Positions 8,763-11,320 of a stretch of DNA of 11,320 bases are shown in pieces. The stretch lies in NCBI GenBank assembly GCA_021779335.1, contig JAJYAW010000052.1:1-11320 (forward strand). Reading direction: 5' to 3'. The DNA is from Myxococcales bacterium. Lineage in GTDB: Bacteria; Myxococcota; Myxococcia; Myxococcales; Anaeromyxobacteraceae. Each line of letters opens with the position of its first letter. Position 1 is the first letter of the stretch. The notes beneath the pieces were generated by a model that was given only the letters and a program-made list of their open reading frames with translations, was not told the origin of the DNA and did no database searches. A program made the translations under genes and the position numbers.

Positions 8763-9890
8763 TCAGATGCGCATGGGCATCACGACGGCGGTGTAGCCCG
8801 CGTCCTCCGGCCCGGCGCCGCGCAGCACGCCGGGTGAGAGGTCGTCGGCCAGCTCGAGCTGCACGTCGTCGCTCTTGAGGACGGCCGCCACGTCCGTGAT
8901 GTAGCGGGCGTTGAAGCCGATCTTGAGCGGCTCGCCGGCGTACTCCACCGGGACCTCCTCCTTCGCGTCGCCGAGGTCCGGGTTCTGCGACAGCACCTTG
9001 AGGAGGCCGGGGGAGAGCTCGAGCTTCACGGCGTGCGACTTGTCGGAGGCCAGCAGGGAGACGCGCCGGAGCGTCTCGAGGAGCCGCAGGCGGCCCACCT
9101 TGACGATCTTCTCTCCCTGCTTCGGGATGACCTGCTTGTAGTCGGGGAAGAGCCCCTCGATGAGCCGCATGGCCAGGACCACGCCCGGGCGCCGGTAGAC
9201 GGCGCTGTTCTCGGCGAAGCCGAGCCTGGTGTCGGTCTTCTCCTGGCCGGGCTCGGCCCCCTCGCCGAGGAGCTTCTTCAGCTCCTGGAGCCCCTTGCGC
9301 GGCAGGATGACGCCGCGCTTGAGCGCGTAGTCGCCGGCCAGCGGCCGCTCGGAGAGCGCCAGCCGGTGGCCGTCGGTCGCCACCAGGCGGAGCACGGGCC
9401 CCTGGGGCTCGAAGAGGACGCCGTTCAGGTTGTAGCGGGTCTCGTCGGTGGAGGCGGCGAAGCTGGTCCGGTCGATCTGCTCGAGGAGCTCGGCCGGCAC
9501 CACCTCGACGAAGGTGACCTTCTCGAACTTGGGCAGCGCCGGGAAGTCCTCGGCGGGCAGGCCGACGAGCCGGAACTCCGAGGGGCCGCTCCTCAGCTCG
9601 AGGTAGTTGTTGCCAGCCTTCTTGAGCGTGACCTGCTGCTCGGGCAGCGACCGGACGATCTCGAAGAGGTTCTTGGCCGGCACGGCCAGGGCGCCTTCCT
9701 TGGCGACCTCGCAGGGGTGCTCGGAGGAGACCGAGAGATCGAGATCGGTGGCCGAGACGTGGAGGACGTTGTCCTTGCCGGCCTCGAGCAGGACATGGGA
9801 GAGGATGGGCATGGTGGACTTCTTCTCCACGATCCCCTGGGACCTGGCGAGCGCACGGGCCAGCTCCTGGGCGCCGATCTTCAGTTCCAT
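8763..9890 (-). CDS. dnaN: DNA polymerase III beta sliding clamp
   Basis: The beta clamp is a ring dimer that tethers DNA polymerases to DNA. The 375-residue protein has the usual three-fold domain layout (about 1-122, 130-250, 255-375). The peptide-binding pocket motifs are present: ATDGHRLA (171-178), RLIEGLFPDYKQVIP (242-256), and the C-terminal VMPMRI. The open frame extends upstream to 10064, but the ATG at 9890 (MELKIGAQEL) is chosen because the homologous N-terminus starts there and AGGGG lies 5 bp before it. It follows dnaA after 232 bp, with candidate promoters and DnaA-box-like sequences between, and is followed by recF after 25 bp. Confidence 0.96.
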   Translation of the reverse strand: MELKIGAQELARALARSQGIVEKKSTMPILSHVLLEAGKDNVLHVSATDLDLSVSSEHPCEVAKEGALAVPAKNLFEIVRSLPEQQVTLKKAGNNYLELRSGPSEFRLVGLPAEDFPALPKFEKVTFVEVVPAELLEQIDRTSFAASTDETRYNLNGVLFEPQGPVLRLVATDGHRLALSERPLAGDYALKRGVILPRKGLQELKKLLGEGAEPGQEKTDTRLGFAENSAVYRRPGVVLAMRLIEGLFPDYKQVIPKQGEKIVKVGRLRLLETLRRVSLLASDKSHAVKLELSPGLLKVLSQNPDLGDAKEEVPVEYAGEPLKIGFNARYITDVAAVLKSDDVQLELADDLSPGVLRGAGPEDAGYTAVVMPMRI

Positions 9891-9917
9891 AGGATCCCCT
9901 CTCTCTTTCTGATCATC

Positions 9918-9948
9918 TTCATAGCAGGGGCCGGGTCGATGTGGAGAA
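9918..9948 (-). promoter_or_regulatory. Proximal dnaN promoter candidate with a DnaA-box-like -35
   Basis: On the minus strand, TATGAA (9923-9918) is a 4/6 match to a -10 element. Sixteen base pairs upstream lies TTCTCCACA (9948-9940), matching the DnaA box TTATCCACA at 8 of 9 positions. The box takes the place of a -35 element. If real, DnaA could control dnaN here. Confidence 0.35.
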
Positions 9949-9986
9949 CCGTGGCCTGCCGGCGAAACGACGAAGGATTCCGTTCT

Positions 9987-10010
9987 GGACAACTCCCCGG
10001 ACAACCCCGG
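9987..10010 (+). repeat. 12-bp imperfect direct repeat in the dnaA-dnaN spacer
   Basis: GGACAACTCCCC and GGACAACCCCGG lie in tandem (9987-9998 and 9999-10010). On the minus strand each contains GTTGTCC. The function is unknown; it may be a regulator site upstream of dnaN or chance. Confidence 0.4.
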
Positions 10011-10018
10011 GTCGAGGT

Positions 10019-10048
10019 TGTGTAGCGTGCGGTGAGACGGGGTGTCAA
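10019..10048 (-). promoter_or_regulatory. Distal dnaN promoter candidate
   Basis: A perfect -35 hexamer TTGACA (10048-10043) is followed after 18 bp by the weak -10-like TACACA (10024-10019, 3/6). The leader to dnaN would be about 120 nt. The -35 is convincing in GC-rich DNA; the -10 is not. Confidence 0.35.
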
Positions 10049-10072
10049 CGCCGGCCCACACCACGTCCCCGG

Positions 10073-10105
10073 CCCGATCCGGCCTCGATCCACGGACGAT
10101 CCACA
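10073..10105 (-). repeat. Three 11-bp direct repeats resembling DnaA boxes, downstream of dnaA
   Basis: On the minus strand the units TGTGGATCGTC, CGTGGATCGAG and GCCGGATCGGG follow each other with an exact 11-bp period. The shared core is GGATCG. The first unit matches the DnaA box TGTGGATAA at 7 of 9 positions and the second at 6 of 9. The array begins 17 bp after the dnaA stop codon. Confidence 0.5.
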
Positions 10106-10122
10106 GGCTCCTCGGCGGGCGC

Positions 10123-11320
10123 TCAGGGGACGAGCTTCTGGGTGAGGGAGGTCACGGCGGCCTGGACGGCGGCGTCGCTGCCGAGGAGCTCCTCGATCCG
10201 CTCCTTGGCGGAGATGACGGTCGAGTGGTCCTTCTTGTTGAACTTCTCGGCGATGAGCTGGAAGGTCTCCTTGGCCAGCTCGCGGCACAGGTACATGGCG
10301 ACCTGGCGGGGCAGGGCGATCTTCTGCTCGCGCGAGGCGCTGGTGAGCTTGGCCACGGTGAGGCCGTAGTGGGCCGAGACCAGCTCCTGGATCCGCTCGA
10401 TGGAGGGCTTGTAGCCGAGCGGAGGGATGACGTCGGAGAGGACGTCGCGGGCCAGGCGGACCGAGATGGGCTCCGACTTGAGCGAGGCGAAGGCGGCCAC
10501 GCGCATGAGGGCGCCGTGGAGCTCTCGCACGTTGGAGCGGATGTGGGTGGCCAGGAGCTGGGTCACCTCCTCCGGCAGCTCGATCTGCTCGAGCTCGGCC
10601 TTGCGCTTCAGGATGGCGGCGCGGGTCTCGAACTCTGGGACCTCGATCTGGACGCGCATGCCCCACTCGAAGCGGGAGCAGAGCCGCTCCTCGAGCCCCT
10701 TCAGCTCCTTGGGGCTGCGGTCGCTGGAGAGGACGATCTGGACGTTCTGGTCGTAGAGGGTGTTGAAGGTGTGGAAGAACTCCTCCGCCGTCTTCTCCTT
10801 GCCCGCCAGGAACTGCACGTCGTCCACCAGCAGGGCGGCGCACTCCCGGTACTTCTTGCGGAACTCGTCGAGCGTGCCGCGGCGCAGGGCGTCGACGAAG
10901 TCGTTGGTGTAGCGCTCCGAGGAGACCACGGCGACGCGGCCGCCCGGGTTGGCGGCCAGGATGGCGTTGCCCACGGCGTGGAGCAGGTGGGTCTTGCCCA
11001 GCCCGGAGTCGCCGTGGAGGAACAGCGGGTTCCAGGCGTGGCCCGGCTTCTGGGCCACGGCGTGGGCGGCCGCGAAGGCGAAGCGGTTCGACTCACCCAC
11101 CACGAAGGTGTCGAAGAGGTAGCGCGGGCTGGGGCGGGCGTCGCCGCTGCCGGGCTGGGCGCCAGCGCTGGCCGGCGCCGGGGCGGGCGCCGAAGGCGCC
11201 GGGGCGGCGCGCGGGCGGTCGTCCACGACGAAGACGACGCGCAGGGGCGCGCCCGCCACCTGGGGCAGGAACTCCTCGAACCAGGGCCGGTAGTTGTCGT
11301 CGACGAAGTCGCGGTGGAAC
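10123..11320 (-). CDS. dnaA: Chromosomal replication initiator DnaA (N-terminus outside window)
   Basis: DnaA is the AAA+ ATPase that binds DnaA boxes and opens oriC. The frame runs off the right edge: codons from 11319 encode the end of domain I (FHRDFVDDNYRPW), so 398 residues are visible and roughly 40-50 N-terminal residues are missing. A short Pro/Ala-rich domain II linker follows (visible residues about 35-62). Domain III has Walker A GDSGLGKT (103-110) and Walker B LLVDDVQF (163-170). Domain IV holds the helix-turn-helix with ALPRQVAMYLCREL and the signature KFNKKDHSTVISA (359-371). The DHSTV core is kept, but the preceding residues are NKK rather than the common GGR. The internal GTG at 11259 is not the start, because upstream in-frame codons match domain I. 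The dnaN gene follows 232 bp downstream. Confidence 0.97.
   Translation of the reverse strand, partial: FHRDFVDDNYRPWFEEFLPQVAGAPLRVVFVVDDRPRAAPAPSAPAPAPASAGAQPGSGDARPSPRYLFDTFVVGESNRFAFAAAHAVAQKPGHAWNPLFLHGDSGLGKTHLLHAVGNAILAANPGGRVAVVSSERYTNDFVDALRRGTLDEFRKKYRECAALLVDDVQFLAGKEKTAEEFFHTFNTLYDQNVQIVLSSDRSPKELKGLEERLCSRFEWGMRVQIEVPEFETRAAILKRKAELEQIELPEEVTQLLATHIRSNVRELHGALMRVAAFASLKSEPISVRLARDVLSDVIPPLGYKPSIERIQELVSAHYGLTVAKLTSASREQKIALPRQVAMYLCRELAKETFQLIAEKFNKKDHSTVISAKERIEELLGSDAAVQAAVTSLTQKLVP
11174..11207 (-). repeat. 13-bp direct repeat with a palindrome in the dnaA linker
   Basis: GGCGCCGGGGCGG (plus strand) occurs perfectly at 11174-11186 and 11195-11207, a 21-bp period equal to seven codons. 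GGCGCC-GAA-GGCGCC at 11186-11200 is an inverted repeat. Both encode the Ala/Pro linker of DnaA domain II, which probably explains them. Confidence 0.6.

Noticed and set aside
9891..10064. Upstream extension of dnaN into the spacer
   Set aside because: The extra 58 residues do not resemble the clamp N-terminus; ATG 9890 has a good ribosome-binding site and the expected start.
11186..11200. GGCGCC-GAA-GGCGCC hairpin as a regulatory element
   Set aside because: It lies inside dnaA and is explained by repeated Ala/Pro codons in the domain II linker.

Overview
The window looks like the replication-origin neighbourhood of a very GC-rich bacterium. The gene order dnaA-dnaN-recF-gyrB is unmistakable. 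The high G+C, the long open frames on both strands, and a membrane Fe-S oxidoreductase typical of anaerobic or respiratory deltaproteobacteria-type lineages suggest a myxobacterium, perhaps Anaeromyxobacter-like. That taxonomic placement is inference; no rRNA or other marker is present.

Left part, plus strand (1-2431): the C-terminal end of an unrecognised low-complexity protein (1-408), then a 661-residue membrane-anchored Fe-S oxidoreductase of the HdrD/FadF(EtfD) type (446-2431).

Everything to the right is on the minus strand and reads leftwards. From the right edge inwards: dnaA (10123-11320, N-terminus outside the window), a 232-bp spacer with DnaA-box-like repeats and candidate promoters, dnaN (8763-9890), recF (7628-8737), a 115-bp leader with a promoter and hairpin, gyrB (5056-7512), a fabH-type ketoacyl-ACP synthase III (4036-5031), tRNA-Gln(UUG) (3863-3936), archaemetzincin amzA (3294-3818), and a cysteine-rich YkgJ-like protein (2421-3242). 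The last gene runs tail-to-tail into the Fe-S oxidoreductase with an 11-bp overlap.

Functionally, dnaA, dnaN, recF and gyrB provide initiation, clamp, gap repair and supercoiling. FabH initiates fatty-acid elongation and sits 24 bp behind gyrB. The amzA/YkgJ-like pair are two putative metal-binding proteins behind a tRNA. The Fe-S protein probably passes electrons to the quinone pool.

Most of the window is ordinary core genome. The points most worth a second look are: gyrB has no ATG/GTG/TTG start that includes its conserved N-terminal arm, so a CTG start is likely; three 11-bp DnaA-box-like repeats lie just behind dnaA; a near-consensus DnaA box sits at the -35 position of a possible dnaN promoter; and the archaemetzincin/cysteine-rich gene pair follows a tRNA. 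I see no CRISPR array, insertion sequence, prophage or clear novel defence system.
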